The notes: a model not told the origin generated them from the letters alone. 32,467 nucleotides of DNA from Bacillota bacterium (GCA_023421395.1 JAEZTL010000044.1:1-32467), one strand, 5' to 3'; positions 14,801 to 23,637 are shown, numbered from the stretch's first letter. Made by a program: numbers and translations.

Positions 14801-17634
14801 CCGGCACCAGCTACTACGCCAAGGAGGTCACCTCCGTCGCCGGATACGAGATGAATGCCGGAAAGTTCACTTTTACCACGGGCACCTACGGCACGACGGT
14901 AGAGAAGATCATCACCGACGCCGAGTACCGGAAGATGACAATTCTCAAGAGCGATGCGAACGGTCAGCCTGTGCCGAACGTGACCTTTGAAATCAAAAAG
15001 TCCAACGGTGACCCGATTACGGACTCCAATGGTCAGCTGCTTACGCCGAACACCATCACCACGGACTCGTTCGGCAAAGCATCGATCATGCTGCCCGCGG
15101 GCACCTATCAGGCGCTCGAAAAGTCTTTGAACGGCGTTGATCTGAGCGCTACTGAGAAATCCAATTTCAAGCTGGCCAACAGCCATTGGAGCGCGCTGTC
15201 GTTGACGACCTCGGGCGTGGCGGAATTTTCCTTCACCTTTACCAACCCGGCCAGGGGCGCGCTGGACATCGCCAAAAAGGACGACGCGGGCGCGACGATG
15301 AGCGGCGTCAGCTTCGCCGTCCAGTTCAAGGCGTTCACGGCCCTGGGCGAGTCCGCGCCCGCCGTTTCCGCGTTTGACGATTCCAATACCGATTGGCTCA
15401 GCCTCGCGGGCGGCGCAACGTGGACCACCGGCGCGGACGGAACCATTCACAAGACGGGCCTTTTGCCCGGTTGGTACAAGCTGACCGAGACCGTGCCTGC
15501 GGGGTACGTATCCGCAGGCGTACTCCCCTTCGTGGTCAAGGTGGATGCCAAAGGCCTCGGACAGAGCGACGATACCGCGGCGACGCTGAGCGTCACCAAC
15601 AGGCGTAAGGGTTACGTCACATTGACCAAGACCTTCGCGGATTCCATCGCCTCCTGGCCGGAGGCGGTGACCTTTGAGATCTTCACCGATCGGGAGATGA
15701 AAACCCCGGCCAATCCTGCGTCCGTAAGCGTGCCTACCCCCGGCCGCACTGGGTTCTTTACCTTTGCGATCGACCCGAATACCTACTATATCAGGGAGCG
15801 ATCGGACGGCTGGTACAACCGGTACGCCGTCAATTCCGGGGCGCTAAATTGGCTTGACACCTCGTTCGAGATCACCGTGACGAGCGGAAATACCGCGGCA
15901 AGCCCCGTGCTCGCGAATGTCGTCAACGAGCCGAAGACCGCCGCGGTGACGCTGAAAAAGGTGGACGACAGCGCGTCCCACGGCCCGGTGGAGGGCGCGA
16001 GCTTTGCCATTTACTACCTGGACGGTTCGAACGGCAAGGTCTACCTGGGAAGCCCGGTTCTGACGAACGGAGAGGGCGTCGCCTCGCTGACCGTCACATT
16101 GCCCAAGGCGCGGGTAATTCTGGATCAGACCGATTATTACCTGGAAGAGCTCTCCGCGCCCCCGCAGTATAAGCTGATTGACCCGCTCCCGCTGACGCTG
16201 ATCCCCGGCGCTTCGCTGAGTTACGCAAGCGACGCGAATCTCACCATCGTGGATGAAACCGCGCTGGTGCTCAGCCTGACCAAATACGGCAAGACGAAAG
16301 AGAACATCGGCGACGATCCCGCGGCTTCGGCGCTTCCCGGCGTCGCCTTCGAACTTTACAAGGTGGATTCTGCCGCGAAGACCGGGGAACTGCTCTATAC
16401 AAAGACCACGAACGCCGCGGGCGCAATCAGCTTCGGCAACCTGCCCAAGCTGAGCGGCGACGAAAAGTACTACCTGCGGGAGAGCGCGACGCCCTCCAGC
16501 CATGTGGCCGGATCGCTCAAGCTCTACGACGGCGAGACACTATTGACGGCGGAAAGCATCGCCGTCGGCGGCAGTCTCCTCTTGCTCTATCCGGTGGCGC
16601 AGGATGAGGACACCGTGACGCTCAAAGGCTACAACACGCCCAAGGGTTCCCTCGCCGTGCTCAAGTATAACTATGTCGCGCCGACAAAGTCCGGCGCCGT
16701 GCCCGAGAACGCCCATTTCACCGTGAAGAACAGCCAGGACGTTTCCGTGGGGACTCTGATCGTGGGCAAGTATTTGCCTGCGCTGCCGGAAAGCCTTGAC
16801 GGTGGCGCGGTGACCTACACCGGCGGCAATTACTACAAGGGATCCGACGGCTGCTACTACAGCGCCGCGATTCTGGAAAATCTGGAGCCCGGCGTGTACA
16901 CGGTCACGGAAACGGCCGCGGCCACCGGCTTCCTGCTGCCCAGCGGTACTTCGCCGTCCGAGCCGTGGCATACGGTTCACACCGTCACGGTAGGGGATAA
17001 CGGTCAAACGGCGGTTGCCTACTTCGCCAACCTGCCCAATGTGTCGGTGAACCCGATGATCGACAAGTCGGTCGTCGCCGTCAACGGCGTGCCGGTGACC
17101 GGCGCGGCGCAGATCGAAGCGAGCCTGCAAAAGGGCGAGCAGCGCCTGACATTCCAGATCAAGGACATCGCCTCTACCGCCGGGAACCTTTTCATGCTGC
17201 CCATCGAGCAGCTGATCCTCAAGGACGACACGCTGACCTTCACCGGCAAAAACGCGTCCGGTACGACGGTGCCGAGCCAAGTGAACCACGCCGTCAATGC
17301 GGTAACCGTGGGCGGTGCGCGCTATCTGAATACCTCCGTCGCTCCCGTACCCACCGGCGACGCCGCCAAGGTGACGGCGAAGGTCTACGGCGTCACAGGC
17401 GGAAGCGCCACGCTGATTGCGACCGTCGATGTGACGGGGTCGGCGCAGACGGTCACCTTCCCGGAGGGTATTTATGGCGGCTTCCAGGTGGTCTACACGG
17501 CGGCGGTGGACGGCGCCATGCTGCACCCGGCTTCGCGCTGGATCCCGTCACTGTCGAGATGCGCTTCGCGCAGGACGACGCGGCCGGCGTGGTGCCCGCT
17601 CTCTCCATCGCCAACACGGCAAACGCCAAGGTGA
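11866..17634 (+). CDS. Adhesin third piece: tandem SpaA/prealbumin-like domains
   Basis: This 1,922-codon stretch continues the same frame after the TGA; the ATG at 11866 has no ribosome site and is probably not a natural start. It contains about fourteen SpaA/Cna-B-type units. Each begins with a strand such as GKLKIVKTD, GKITVTKTD, GALDIAKKD or AAVTLKKVD, continues with 'GAxFxVY', and ends with 'GTYYLxExxAPxGY'. The Lys and Glu of these strands are where intramolecular isopeptide bonds form in this family. Near 17040 the pattern changes to a DUF11-like unit (NPMIDKSVVAVNG). The last 36 residues (after MLH, about 17526) are out of frame: the true continuation PGFALDPVTVEMRF is read in frame 3. 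Confidence 0.8.
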   Translation: MKRVDADNKWIEYTLTENTPADAAFTADDATISWTFNRSQPTSYTASFYNVLRGKLKIQKQQVDLTGTTFPPAKTFTVYRQDGEGYVSAGTMTTGADGTATSDYLDIAGADGTAITYYLVEAVDANYAVTYPSSVTIDLGGENVAAWPVTLHFQKLTDLSGTAVVNSQNKGKLKIVKTDADGSENLSGAKFLVYTKDEVDSPIYLNEGQPYVTDGNGLIEISPLNLGTTYYAEEIEAPDDYLLSAETVQHTALTSPLETGTLTFQNPKKPLLTISKALHDLTTHTDSSGAGITFNVYEKTGEDTFAELSPAVTLTTDASGNASAYLPDAGTYYLREQYPDGVIKPGVDDSLYTELTQDGEGQYYFGPYTLERDATGSYTLVNYLNRGKITVTKTDQKTGAALKDAVFTISVTLAEGDSETIAVLTDPALGFTEADGVYSRALSATDAGGIASMAGLPIYDQNGDALVYTVRETAAPSGYFASEEIKTASFATADDRVFEMSFTDMPRAALSAQKVWAEKYTSKGHEVRLPLPGATIELYEKTEGGGTVTLSYVGSTLSDENGWVSFNDLKGLSSYVLFERTPPPGYELPDGKDALVGEGSLANDYALADYEALFSEHNGLTEHDFATDSDNEHTYGSPLVNYLPYAQFRLLKYKEGTEELLNYAKYMLYSSEVTETEQSFEALKAAGLLTREDYTYETGTEYGETGSFITNPQTYGRVYWLVEVEAPDGYQQPEEGVDHVVGPLTPPGTEWGTNYVRDGLKTVPDTNVPLDPGSGLGSKRYMQIELNKILKTSDGTLVGNLPGVTFELWLANGNGEPVKKISRMITGLDMGTASSPSDVAGRAISESFDMAALYADPEFGQYVELVGDEAPYDYRANFVLVETAYPKDVTPVKTHWVLTATTNGSAYTVNADYTEENSIPNMQAQKVPVRVCKLGYNVATSASQHPLEGVVVGIYTPGNVLVASGETDAYGYVTFLLQPGTSYYAKEVTSVAGYEMNAGKFTFTTGTYGTTVEKIITDAEYRKMTILKSDANGQPVPNVTFEIKKSNGDPITDSNGQLLTPNTITTDSFGKASIMLPAGTYQALEKSLNGVDLSATEKSNFKLANSHWSALSLTTSGVAEFSFTFTNPARGALDIAKKDDAGATMSGVSFAVQFKAFTALGESAPAVSAFDDSNTDWLSLAGGATWTTGADGTIHKTGLLPGWYKLTETVPAGYVSAGVLPFVVKVDAKGLGQSDDTAATLSVTNRRKGYVTLTKTFADSIASWPEAVTFEIFTDREMKTPANPASVSVPTPGRTGFFTFAIDPNTYYIRERSDGWYNRYAVNSGALNWLDTSFEITVTSGNTAASPVLANVVNEPKTAAVTLKKVDDSASHGPVEGASFAIYYLDGSNGKVYLGSPVLTNGEGVASLTVTLPKARVILDQTDYYLEELSAPPQYKLIDPLPLTLIPGASLSYASDANLTIVDETALVLSLTKYGKTKENIGDDPAASALPGVAFELYKVDSAAKTGELLYTKTTNAAGAISFGNLPKLSGDEKYYLRESATPSSHVAGSLKLYDGETLLTAESIAVGGSLLLLYPVAQDEDTVTLKGYNTPKGSLAVLKYNYVAPTKSGAVPENAHFTVKNSQDVSVGTLIVGKYLPALPESLDGGAVTYTGGNYYKGSDGCYYSAAILENLEPGVYTVTETAAATGFLLPSGTSPSEPWHTVHTVTVGDNGQTAVAYFANLPNVSVNPMIDKSVVAVNGVPVTGAAQIEASLQKGEQRLTFQIKDIASTAGNLFMLPIEQLILKDDTLTFTGKNASGTTVPSQVNHAVNAVTVGGARYLNTSVAPVPTGDAAKVTAKVYGVTGGSATLIATVDVTGSAQTVTFPEGIYGGFQVVYTAAVDGAMLHPASRWIPSLSRCASRRTTRPAWCPLSPSPTRQTPR

Positions 17635-20600
17635 CCTATGAAATCGGCGACAGGCAGTACGATTCCGGCTGGAAGGATTCCACCGCCGCCGCTGTGGTGA
17701 ACGCGGAGGAGGAGCTGCCCAAGGCGTCACTCTCCAAATCGGTACTGAAGCTTGAGGTCGTGGGCGCATCGCGCGTGCCGGTCAGCCCGCAGCCGTCGCC
17801 CGTCACCGCGCAGCCCGGCGACTGGGTGCGCTATACGCTGACGCTGGCGAACACCTCCAGCCTTCCGCTGACCAACCCTGTCATCGTCGACAAGCTTCCG
17901 GCGATGCTGCTGGTGGACATGGCCGACGTGAGCTTCTCAACCGATTCCTCTGGGCTCACCGCCGGGGATACCGGCAGTTACACGGATGGCAGCGGCACCG
18001 TCTACGTGGTCAAAAACCTCTCCGGCGCACTCGAGCCCGGAAAGACCGCGACGCTGACCATCGAAGGCATGGTGCGATACAGCGCCGCAGCCTCCGACCC
18101 GGTGAGCATTGAAAACGTCGCTTACGCCGCCAGCCTCGACAGGATTGAAAAGAACGTGCTGAACCCCTACGGTACGCCGTTCACCGACGTGAGCGGCGCA
18201 TGGCCGGCCCTTGTGCTGGACGGCGCGTTGCTGGGCGGCGAGGAGGGACAAAGCTATCAGGCCCTGTCCGCCACCGCCACGGTCAACCTCGTGCAGTCCA
18301 GTGAGATCAGCATTTATAAGATGGTCGCCGCCGACGTCACCGGCTTCGGCTCCTACGCCTCCAACGACGAGTACGCCATCGCCAGCGTCAAGGACGGCAC
18401 CGGCGACAAGGGGAAAATCGTCTATCAGATCGTGATCGTCAACGGCGGGAGCTCCGCCGTCAAGAATGTGCGGCTGGTGGACAAGCTGCCCGTCATCGGC
18501 GACACGGACCTGAAAAACTCTCCCAGGCTCACCAGGTGGCCCGTGACCTTTGGCGGCATCGCGTCCGCCGTGGATGAAACCGGCGCCTCGGTCCACTACT
18601 CGCTGTATTCCACCACCGGCAAGTCCAACGCCGAATACCTGAGCGCGATTCAGTACGGGCCAACCGGCTGGAGCGGCGGCGCGGGTTCGGACGCGGCGGC
18701 CTTTGTGATGGACTTCAGCAAGACTTCCGGCGGTACGGACTACAGCCTGAAGGCCGGCGGAAAGATTATCATCACCTATACGGCCTCGGCACCCAGCGCC
18801 GATCTCGGCGCGGAGACGCTGGACGGCTACTACTTTGAGGCTTCGGTCAATAACGCGACGGCGGCCGTGGACACGTACAGCGTCGTCACCAGTGCGACCG
18901 CCAAGGTCGTTTTGATGCCGGAGGCGGTCGGCGTGGGCAATCGGGTTTGGATTGACAAAAACGCCAACGGCATTCAAGACGGCGACGAATTGGACGATCC
19001 CTCGTCGCTGACCGGCGAACCCTCCTATACGGGAGGAGGCATTACGCTGTCCCTCATGCGGTACTTCAACAGCGATTCTTACGCCTCCACCGTCGGCTCG
19101 ACCGGCCTGGGTGCAAACGGCTTCTATCGGTTTGACGGCCTGACCCCCGCCGCGTTGAAAAAGACTGTCTACGAGAGCGCTGCCTACGACGGCGAGGGCA
19201 ATATCCTGACCGCGAACCTCCGCGGCAGCGGCCGCGCGGCCTATCAGATCAAGGTCTCCGGCATTCCGGCCGGATACTTCATTACGGCGCCGTTTGCGCA
19301 GAACGGCGGCATCGCGCCGAATTACGCCGCCGGCAGCGGACGCGCCGCCGACAATAACTTTAAAAAGTCCGGCGAGGCCTACCTGTCGGAACGCTTCTAC
19401 CTGCCGCCGGGCGGCGATAACCTGACGGTCGACCTGGGCCTTGTCCGCGTGCGGGACCTGGAGATTCATAAGCTCGGCAGCGACAGCCGCACGCTCTCCG
19501 GCGTAGGGTTCACGATCTATGGGCCGTATACCGACGCGCAACTTGATGCGGGCGTCTTGCTGGACGGCACTCACCGCATCGCGTCCATCGCCACCGACGC
19601 TTTCGGCAAGGCAGGCTTCGCCAGCACCCCGGATCTTTTCCTGAACTACTACGCCAATTACGTGGTGGTGGAAAGCGTTCCCGCGCCGCACTATGACGCC
19701 TCCCGCCTGACGGTTTCCGGCGGAAGCCCGGCGGCCGCGACCCATTACACGGTTACCGGCGACGGCATCGACGGCGGGAACTACTTCGTGCTGCCGGCCA
19801 AGACCGGCGAGGAAGCCTTGAAGGATTCTGTCGTCGTCACCAATCCGTATACCGCCAGCGGATCGATCACCATTTCCGGCCAGAAGGAGATGACCGGCAG
19901 GGAACTGGCGGAGGGCGACTTTACCTTCCTGCTGACCGACGCGGCGGACACGGAACACCCGGTTTCCGCCGGCAATGACGCCTTGGGCGCGTTCTCCTTC
20001 GACATTACCTATGATTTGGATGACATCGGTGTCCATCGCTACACCGTGTCCGAGGTGGACGAAGGTCTGGCCAACCACACCTATGACGATAGGGTCTACA
20101 CGGTGGTGGTTACCGTAACAGACAGCGGCCTCAACGACGGCCTTCTGAACGTGCGGAAGGAGATCACCCTCGCCGGCGAACCGTCGGAATCCATCGGGTT
20201 CTCCAACCGCTATGCGGCGACGGTCAGCGTGCCGCTTTCAGGCCGCAAGGTGCTGACGGGCCGCACGCTTGAGGCAGGCGAATTCGCGTTCAAGCTGTTC
20301 CGCATCGCCGGGCAGGCCGAGCCGCAGCTTCTGCAGACGGCCGTAAACGCGGCGAATGGCAGCTTCGCGTTCCAGCCCCTCGTGTACAGTCAGGAGGAAC
20401 TCGGGAATACCTATACCTATATCGTGAAGGAGGATCCAGCCGCCGGGATGTACGGCAGTCTGCCGGGCCACACCTACGATGCGACCGAGTATGAGGTGCG
20501 CATTACCGTCGGATATGACGCGGAGACCGGCGAGCTGACGGCCCTCGTCAAAACCGACATCGCCGGGCAGCCCACCGAGGCAGACGAGCCGCTGGCTTTC

Positions 20601-22766
20601 GCAAACAGCTACGAAGCCGATACCAGTGTGACGCTTTCCGGCACCAAGGCGCTCTCCGGTCGGACCATTGCGGACGGCCAGTTCTCGTTCCGGCTGACGG
20701 ATGTGACCGGCGGCGCGTCCACTTCCCTTGAAACGGTGCGGAACACCGGTGCCACGTTTGAGTTCTCGCCGCTCTCCTACAGCCAGAACGACATCGGCAA
20801 GACTTACGCTTATGAGGTGCGTGAGCTGAACGCAGGCGTCGGGGGCTATACCTATGATTCGGCGGTGTACACCGTCCGCGTGGCGGTGGGCTACGATCGC
20901 TCGACGGGCCGTCTAACCACGGCCGTTACCCCATTGAAGGACGGCGAACCGACGCAGGAAGTGGCCTTTAGAAACGCCTACCACGCCACCGGCGCTTACG
21001 CGCCGACGGGCACCAAGACGCTGACCGGCCGTGCGCTGGCGGACGGTATGTTCCGCTTCGCGGTCAAGAATGCTGAGGGCGTTACGGTAGCCACCGGCCT
21101 CAGCGACGCCTCCGGTATGATCGCCTTCACCGAAATTTCCTACCAGAAGAACGCGGAGCGAGACGACACGGGAGAGCATCAGTATACGATTACCGAAGTA
21201 ACAGGAAACGATCGAGGCATCGACGATACGGGCATTCTCTATTCGAGCCAGTCCTACCGGCTGAATGTGACGGTTGTCGATAGCGGCGATGGCACGCTGC
21301 GCACCGAAGTCACCTACCCGGACGGCACGCCCGCCTTCGTCAACGGCACCGAAACCACGGATGTGACCGGAAGAAAGCTGTGGGCGGATCAGGCGAACCT
21401 CTTTGGCAAGCGTCCGGCGGAGGTGACTGTGTACCTGCTGGCCGATGGAACGGTTGTCGACAGCAAGACCATCGGCGGCAGCGGCGATGCGTGGGACTTC
21501 AGTTTCACAAACCTGCCCCGCTACCGGTACGACGATCCGCGACATGTGGTGGAAATCGGCTACACCGTGGATGAAAGCGGCGTGCCCGGCTATCACAAGT
21601 CGGTCGGCGCGGTCAGTCTGTCCACGGGCGTCAACGGACGGCAGATCATCGGCTACGACATCACCAATGCGATCCGGCAGTTCTCCGTGACCAAGCGCAC
21701 CTCGGGCGGCGCGCGCCTTGCCGGTGCGACGCTGGCGCTTTACAGCGTACAGGGCGGCATCCGGACGCTGGTGGAAACCTGGCGCACGACGGCGGCCACG
21801 GACCATGTGATCAGCGGCCTCGAACCGGGCGATTACGTTCTTTCCGAGACGGTCGTACCCGATGGGTACGTGCGGGCGGCCGACATCGCCATCATCATCG
21901 CCGAGGACGGTACGGTGACCAGCGGCGCGATGAGCGCACCGGGTGTCGTCCGGATGATCGATGAACCGATCCCAACGGCCAGCGTCTCTGGTACGAAGAC
22001 ATGGGTCGATATGGGCGACGAGGGCGGACTCAGGCCCGACAGCATTTCGATCACGCTCTACGCCGACGGCGTACGGGTAAATGCGCAGCCGACTTGGCGC
22101 TATAACGGCGACGTCTGGACCTATACCTACACGGGTCTCAAGGTCTACCGCTCGGGCAACAGCGGCGCGCGTGTGATCTATACGGTTCAGGAAACGCCCG
22201 TGACCGGTTACGAGGCACAGTACGACGGGCTGAACATCGTCAACCAGCTGGTGGACATCGAGGTCAGGTACATCGAGATCCTCGGCCAAAAGACATGGGT
22301 GGACGATAACAATGCCGCCGGCGTGAGGCCGGATTCCATCACTGTGAATCTATTGAGAAACGGAGAGGTAATCCAGAGCAAGGTGGTCACGGCGGAGGAC
22401 GGCTGGGCGTACGCCTTTGCCAACCTGCCCACTTCGGACGGCCGATCCACGGTGTATGCCTACGCCATCAACGAAAAAGCGGTGCCGGGCTACGCCCGCT
22501 CCGTACGGGACTACAACCTGACCAACACCTATGTGCCGCCCAAGGATGAAGAGCCGGCCATCACGCCCAAGAAGCCCAGCTACACGCCGGAAAACTGGGA
22601 AGAACTGATCACGCTGCTTGATACGGATGTTCCGCTCTACGGCGGCCTGCTCAAGACGGGCGATGAAACGCCTCTTTATCCGTTCGTGTTCGGAGGGCTC
22701 GGCCTGATCGCGCTGATCCTCGCGCTCTTTACCGGCCGCCGCAGAAAGAAGAACCAAGCCAAGTGA
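17559..22766 (+). CDS. Adhesin 3' piece: DUF11, SdrD_B, FctA and CnaB domains with sorting signal
   Basis: Adhesin code in this frame starts at about 17523; ATG 17559 is internal. DUF11-like domains come first (GDWVRYTLTLANTSSLPLTN, then GKIVYQIVIVNGGSSAVKN). An SdrD_B-type domain follows with NRVWIDKNANGIQDGDE, the usual calcium-binding loop. After a SpaA unit (RDLEIHKLG) come four tandem FctA/Spy0128-like pilin domains marked GQKEMTGREL, GRKVLTGRTL, GTKALSGRTI and GTKTLTGRAL. Next are CnaB units GRKLWADQ, GTKTWVD and GQKTWVD, with SpaA RQFSVTKRTS between. The end is a Lys/Pro linker, LLKTGDE, a hydrophobic segment (FVFGGLGLIALILALF) and tail GRRRKKNQAK, a complete sortase signal except that the proline of LPxTG is Leu. 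Confidence 0.88.
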   Translation: MRFAQDDAAGVVPALSIANTANAKVTYEIGDRQYDSGWKDSTAAAVVNAEEELPKASLSKSVLKLEVVGASRVPVSPQPSPVTAQPGDWVRYTLTLANTSSLPLTNPVIVDKLPAMLLVDMADVSFSTDSSGLTAGDTGSYTDGSGTVYVVKNLSGALEPGKTATLTIEGMVRYSAAASDPVSIENVAYAASLDRIEKNVLNPYGTPFTDVSGAWPALVLDGALLGGEEGQSYQALSATATVNLVQSSEISIYKMVAADVTGFGSYASNDEYAIASVKDGTGDKGKIVYQIVIVNGGSSAVKNVRLVDKLPVIGDTDLKNSPRLTRWPVTFGGIASAVDETGASVHYSLYSTTGKSNAEYLSAIQYGPTGWSGGAGSDAAAFVMDFSKTSGGTDYSLKAGGKIIITYTASAPSADLGAETLDGYYFEASVNNATAAVDTYSVVTSATAKVVLMPEAVGVGNRVWIDKNANGIQDGDELDDPSSLTGEPSYTGGGITLSLMRYFNSDSYASTVGSTGLGANGFYRFDGLTPAALKKTVYESAAYDGEGNILTANLRGSGRAAYQIKVSGIPAGYFITAPFAQNGGIAPNYAAGSGRAADNNFKKSGEAYLSERFYLPPGGDNLTVDLGLVRVRDLEIHKLGSDSRTLSGVGFTIYGPYTDAQLDAGVLLDGTHRIASIATDAFGKAGFASTPDLFLNYYANYVVVESVPAPHYDASRLTVSGGSPAAATHYTVTGDGIDGGNYFVLPAKTGEEALKDSVVVTNPYTASGSITISGQKEMTGRELAEGDFTFLLTDAADTEHPVSAGNDALGAFSFDITYDLDDIGVHRYTVSEVDEGLANHTYDDRVYTVVVTVTDSGLNDGLLNVRKEITLAGEPSESIGFSNRYAATVSVPLSGRKVLTGRTLEAGEFAFKLFRIAGQAEPQLLQTAVNAANGSFAFQPLVYSQEELGNTYTYIVKEDPAAGMYGSLPGHTYDATEYEVRITVGYDAETGELTALVKTDIAGQPTEADEPLAFANSYEADTSVTLSGTKALSGRTIADGQFSFRLTDVTGGASTSLETVRNTGATFEFSPLSYSQNDIGKTYAYEVRELNAGVGGYTYDSAVYTVRVAVGYDRSTGRLTTAVTPLKDGEPTQEVAFRNAYHATGAYAPTGTKTLTGRALADGMFRFAVKNAEGVTVATGLSDASGMIAFTEISYQKNAERDDTGEHQYTITEVTGNDRGIDDTGILYSSQSYRLNVTVVDSGDGTLRTEVTYPDGTPAFVNGTETTDVTGRKLWADQANLFGKRPAEVTVYLLADGTVVDSKTIGGSGDAWDFSFTNLPRYRYDDPRHVVEIGYTVDESGVPGYHKSVGAVSLSTGVNGRQIIGYDITNAIRQFSVTKRTSGGARLAGATLALYSVQGGIRTLVETWRTTAATDHVISGLEPGDYVLSETVVPDGYVRAADIAIIIAEDGTVTSGAMSAPGVVRMIDEPIPTASVSGTKTWVDMGDEGGLRPDSISITLYADGVRVNAQPTWRYNGDVWTYTYTGLKVYRSGNSGARVIYTVQETPVTGYEAQYDGLNIVNQLVDIEVRYIEILGQKTWVDDNNAAGVRPDSITVNLLRNGEVIQSKVVTAEDGWAYAFANLPTSDGRSTVYAYAINEKAVPGYARSVRDYNLTNTYVPPKDEEPAITPKKPSYTPENWEELITLLDTDVPLYGGLLKTGDETPLYPFVFGGLGLIALILALFTGRRRKKNQAK
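22647..22766 (+). other. Sortase sorting signal with non-canonical LLKTG motif
   Basis: LLKTG is encoded at 22647-22661, followed by DETPLYP, a hydrophobic membrane segment and the basic tail GRRRKKNQAK. The spacing and tail match LPxTG signals; only the second position differs (Leu for Pro). Confidence 0.8.
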
Positions 22767-22819
22767 TGTGAAACGCCGGGACGTAAAAGCCCCGGCAAGA
22801 AAGACGGGGGTACAGTTGC

Positions 22820-23629
22820 ATGAAGAAACTCGTTTCGACGCTTGCGATTCTGGCCGCTCTGGTCGCGTTTTGCGCGCCGGCCCTGGCGGAGTCCGCCGCG
22901 GCCTGGAGCAACGGACAGTCGCCCGCCCAGCCCTATAAGGGCGTACCGCCGGTGAATCTGTCAAAAAAGCTGGGTTATATGGTGCTGGATCCGCTCAATA
23001 ATGAGAATGCGGACGGTGCGTCTGGAATTCTTCGGATTTACCTGCCGCGGGTGGATGTGAAGGCGGGCGCGGGATCAATCAATGTCTACGAGGAGGGGGC
23101 GAAATCGCCGCTTGAGACAATCGTTTTTGACGATTCGTCCCGCGTGACAATGGAACCCATCGGCGCCGAAGATCTCGCCTGGCTCTATTGGGAGAGTGGC
23201 GTTTGCTTTACCGTCCGGTTGGATAACAGCCTCGACGCCGACAAAACCTACTACGCCACGCTGGAAGAGGGCACCATCCTCGCCACCGATTACGAGGCCG
23301 TCACAAACACGCTTCTTGACGGGCGGAAGGGATGGACCTTTACCACGAACACAGATGCGGGCGTCACGGCGCGCAGGCGCTCCGGCGGAGACATGCCCAA
23401 GGTGGGAGACGACGTGACCGTTGAGGTTAAGCTGGGCGGCGCCGTCGCCTCCGCGACGATATTCTGCGATACAGACGCCGTCACAAGCGACGGCCAGCCG
23501 CTGAACGAATCCGGCGAACTGACGGCGCATTATGCAAAGGCTGGGCTGGCATCCTGGGGCATTGCGCTGATGGATGAGAGCGGCACACTGATCACGGCCT
23601 ATCGTTACGTGGATGACGTTCAGCCCTGA
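22820..23629 (+). CDS. Secreted protein with Ig-like (SbsA/Big_5-type) domain
   Basis: The 269-residue protein has a clear signal peptide (KKLVSTLAILAALVAFCAPALAES, cleavage after ALA). Residues about 50-180 resemble an SbsA-type Ig-like domain: LRIYLPRVDVKAG at the start, then DADKTYYATLEEGTI, ending GWTFTT, which is the usual last strand of that family. The remainder (GDDVTVEVKLGG to the end) may be a second beta domain and is not recognised. There is no membrane anchor or sorting signal, so it is probably released or bound to the adhesin. GACGGGGG lies upstream of ATG 22820. The gap of 53 bases from the adhesin has a hairpin (22775-22796) without a T-run, so co-transcription with the adhesin is likely. 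Confidence 0.75.
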   Translation: MKKLVSTLAILAALVAFCAPALAESAAAWSNGQSPAQPYKGVPPVNLSKKLGYMVLDPLNNENADGASGILRIYLPRVDVKAGAGSINVYEEGAKSPLETIVFDDSSRVTMEPIGAEDLAWLYWESGVCFTVRLDNSLDADKTYYATLEEGTILATDYEAVTNTLLDGRKGWTFTTNTDAGVTARRRSGGDMPKVGDDVTVEVKLGGAVASATIFCDTDAVTSDGQPLNESGELTAHYAKAGLASWGIALMDESGTLITAYRYVDDVQP

Positions 23630-23637
23630 TTCTCGAT

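Larger units (their letters stand above)
9443..22766 (+). pseudogene. Giant multidomain cell-wall adhesin/pilin-like protein, whole locus (frame-disrupted)
   Basis: The three pieces below join into one continuous protein if one base is restored near 9950 and one C near 17526, and if the pair of compensating changes at 11860-11875 is undone; the total is then 4,442 codons including stop. Order of parts: signal peptide, Pro/Glu/Thr repeats, a head region without recognised domain (about 9955-11050), about 17 SpaA/prealbumin-like domains (about 11050-17000), DUF11-like domains (17000-18900), an SdrD_B-like domain (18930-19440), one SpaA domain, four FctA-type pilin domains (19850-21350), CnaB and SpaA domains (21355-22530), linker, LLKTG sorting signal and tail. 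Conserved Lys in 'LxIxK' and Glu in 'YYLxE' suggest internal isopeptide bonds. It is listed as a pseudogene because the sequence as given cannot encode it whole; error or phase variation is possible. Confidence 0.8.

Noticed and set aside
13585..15450. 621-codon minus-strand open frame
   Set aside because: Antisense shadow of SpaA-domain code; composition Arg/Gly/His-rich without motifs.
17937..20078. 713-codon minus-strand open frame
   Set aside because: Antisense shadow of the DUF11/SdrD_B region; no recognisable domain and no start site.
22775..22796. Terminator between adhesin and secreted protein
   Set aside because: Only six base pairs (GCCGGG/CCCGGC) and no T-run; it probably does not stop transcription.
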